Below are positions 5,329 to 6,112 of a DNA stretch of 6,112 nt, in pieces. The notes beneath the pieces were generated by a model that worked only from the letters and a program-made list of their open reading frames with translations, had not been told where the DNA came from and ran no database searches. Where the stretch lies: contig CALMDF010000417.1 in the NCBI GenBank assembly GCA_937864895.1, positions 1 to 6,112 on the forward strand, read 5' to 3'. Origin of the DNA: an uncultured Holophagales bacterium. GTDB taxonomy: Bacteria > Acidobacteriota > Thermoanaerobaculia > UBA5066. Both the position numbers and the translations under genes were made by a program. Position 1 is the first letter of the stretch. Each line of letters begins with the position of its first letter.

Positions 5329-6112
5329 AGCGATCCGCGATCTTCCTCGCCGTCGTCCTCTCCGCACGGACGCTCCTCGCCGCCGAGGAGCTGACGATCA
5401 GCTCCGGGTGGGACGAGACGGCGTTCCTCGGAGCCCGTGACAGGGTCGAGCTGCAGCTGAGCCGGCCCCTCCTCCCGGAGGACGGGAGCCTCGGCGTCGT
5501 CCTCGGGACGCTCGACCTCTCGGCCCTCTTCGAGCCCGTTCCGACGGGCCTCGTCTACGGGCCCGGCGGCGTGCCTCTCCCGGCGGGCGAGCACGACCTC
5601 GTCGTCTACAGGATTGCCGGCGGGAACGACTGGACGGAGCTCGCGCGGTTCAAGCTGAAGGTGAGGACCCGCGCCGGCTTCGACGCTGCCAGCGTCGTTC
5701 CCGTCGCCGACCTCGCGAACAAGGGTCAGGTCGCCGAGGGGCACCGTCCGGAGACCGCGGCTCCGGCGCGGGAGACGTTCCAGGACCTCACGACCCAGCT
5801 CGGCTGGAGAACGGAGCACGTGAGGGGGGACTTCTCCGTACGGACGAACGCGAACGTCACCGGCGTCAGTTTCCGCGAGGAGGCGCTCCGCTTCGGGACG
5901 CTCCAGGAGGAGGCTCCGAAGGTCGACCTGGCCGCCTGGGGCGTGGAGATCCAGAAGGGGTGGGCGAAGCTCGCGCTCGGGCAGGTCGCCACCGGGACGC
6001 AGCGGCACCTCGTGAGCGGGTTCGCGAGCCGGGGCGCCGTCCTGACCCTCGCGCCGGGGAGGGTCTTCTCCCTCGAGGCCGGCGCGATGGCCGGGTCGAG
6101 CCTCGTCGGCTG
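5325..6112 (+). CDS. N-terminal part of an exported protein: Ig-like domain followed by a probable outer-membrane beta-barrel (3' end outside the window)
   Basis: The frame starts at TTG 5325, overlapping the upstream stop as TTGA, and stays open to the window end, giving 262 complete codons. Residues 1-20 (M-K-R-S-A-I-F-L..., ending L-L-A-A before E-E) form a clear Sec signal peptide. Residues 23-113 look like an Ig-like beta-sandwich: L-D-L-S-A-L-F, G-L-V-Y, P-L-P-A-G-E-H-D-L-V-V-Y and W-T-E-L-A-R-F-K-L-K-V. After a linker (about 115-155), alternating hydrophobic and polar strands with aromatic ends appear (L-G-W-R-T, D-F-S-V-R-T-N, W-A-K-L-A-L-G-Q-V, A-V-L-T-L-A, V-F-S-L-E-A-G-A), with glycine or charged turns as in outer-membrane barrels. 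The combination resembles the start of a large outer-membrane protein. Barrel assignment is an inference from strand pattern; a secreted all-beta protein is the alternative. Gene overlap suggests it works with the two small secreted proteins upstream. Confidence 0.8.
   Translation, partial: MKRSAIFLAVVLSARTLLAAEELTISSGWDETAFLGARDRVELQLSRPLLPEDGSLGVVLGTLDLSALFEPVPTGLVYGPGGVPLPAGEHDLVVYRIAGGNDWTELARFKLKVRTRAGFDAASVVPVADLANKGQVAEGHRPETAAPARETFQDLTTQLGWRTEHVRGDFSVRTNANVTGVSFREEALRFGTLQEEAPKVDLAAWGVEIQKGWAKLALGQVATGTQRHLVSGFASRGAVLTLAPGRVFSLEAGAMAGSSLVG

Overview
The window is very GC-rich DNA (well over two-thirds G+C by eye) with almost no intergenic space. The protein families suggest an Acidobacteriota-type genome, perhaps a Thermoanaerobaculia or Holophagae relative. 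They are a membrane-anchored OmpR-type winged-helix regulator with TolB-like and TPR segments, a propeller matching the extracytoplasmic half of acidobacterial Ser/Thr kinases, and secreted IPT/TIG-like proteins. The lineage is an inference from family content only; there is no rRNA or marker gene.

Layout. Bases 1-333 hold the end of a plus-strand secreted protein with an IPT/TIG domain and an IPTL-CTERM-like sorting tail. A perfect 15-bp inverted repeat (353-387) follows. Bases 449-2122 (+) encode a one-helix membrane protein carrying a PD40/TolB-like beta-propeller with no kinase domain. Nineteen bases later, convergent on the minus strand (2142-3767), lies a winged-helix / TM / TolB-like / TPR regulator. 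A 167-base divergent intergenic region (3768-3934) carries a candidate -10 box and a short palindrome, GTGACA-N2-TGTCAC.

The plus strand from 3935 to the window end is a tightly coupled three-gene operon. It has two secreted paralogues (3935-4606 and 4603-5328), each apparently made of two TIG-like beta-sandwich domains. They are followed by a signal-peptide-bearing protein (5325 to beyond 6112) that looks like an Ig-like domain leading into an outer-membrane beta-barrel. The junctions are ATGA and TTGA stop/start overlaps.

Working model (inference): the three plus-strand genes make a cell-envelope assembly with an outer-membrane protein and two small exported partners, possibly controlled by the divergent membrane-bound regulator. 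The propeller protein may be a stand-alone envelope sensor or scaffold derived from a kinase. I recognise no named pathway, so no gene symbols are given. Several start codons (449, 3935, 5325) were chosen over longer in-frame extensions because they give signal peptides or membrane segments, or because the extension runs into a hairpin or palindrome.
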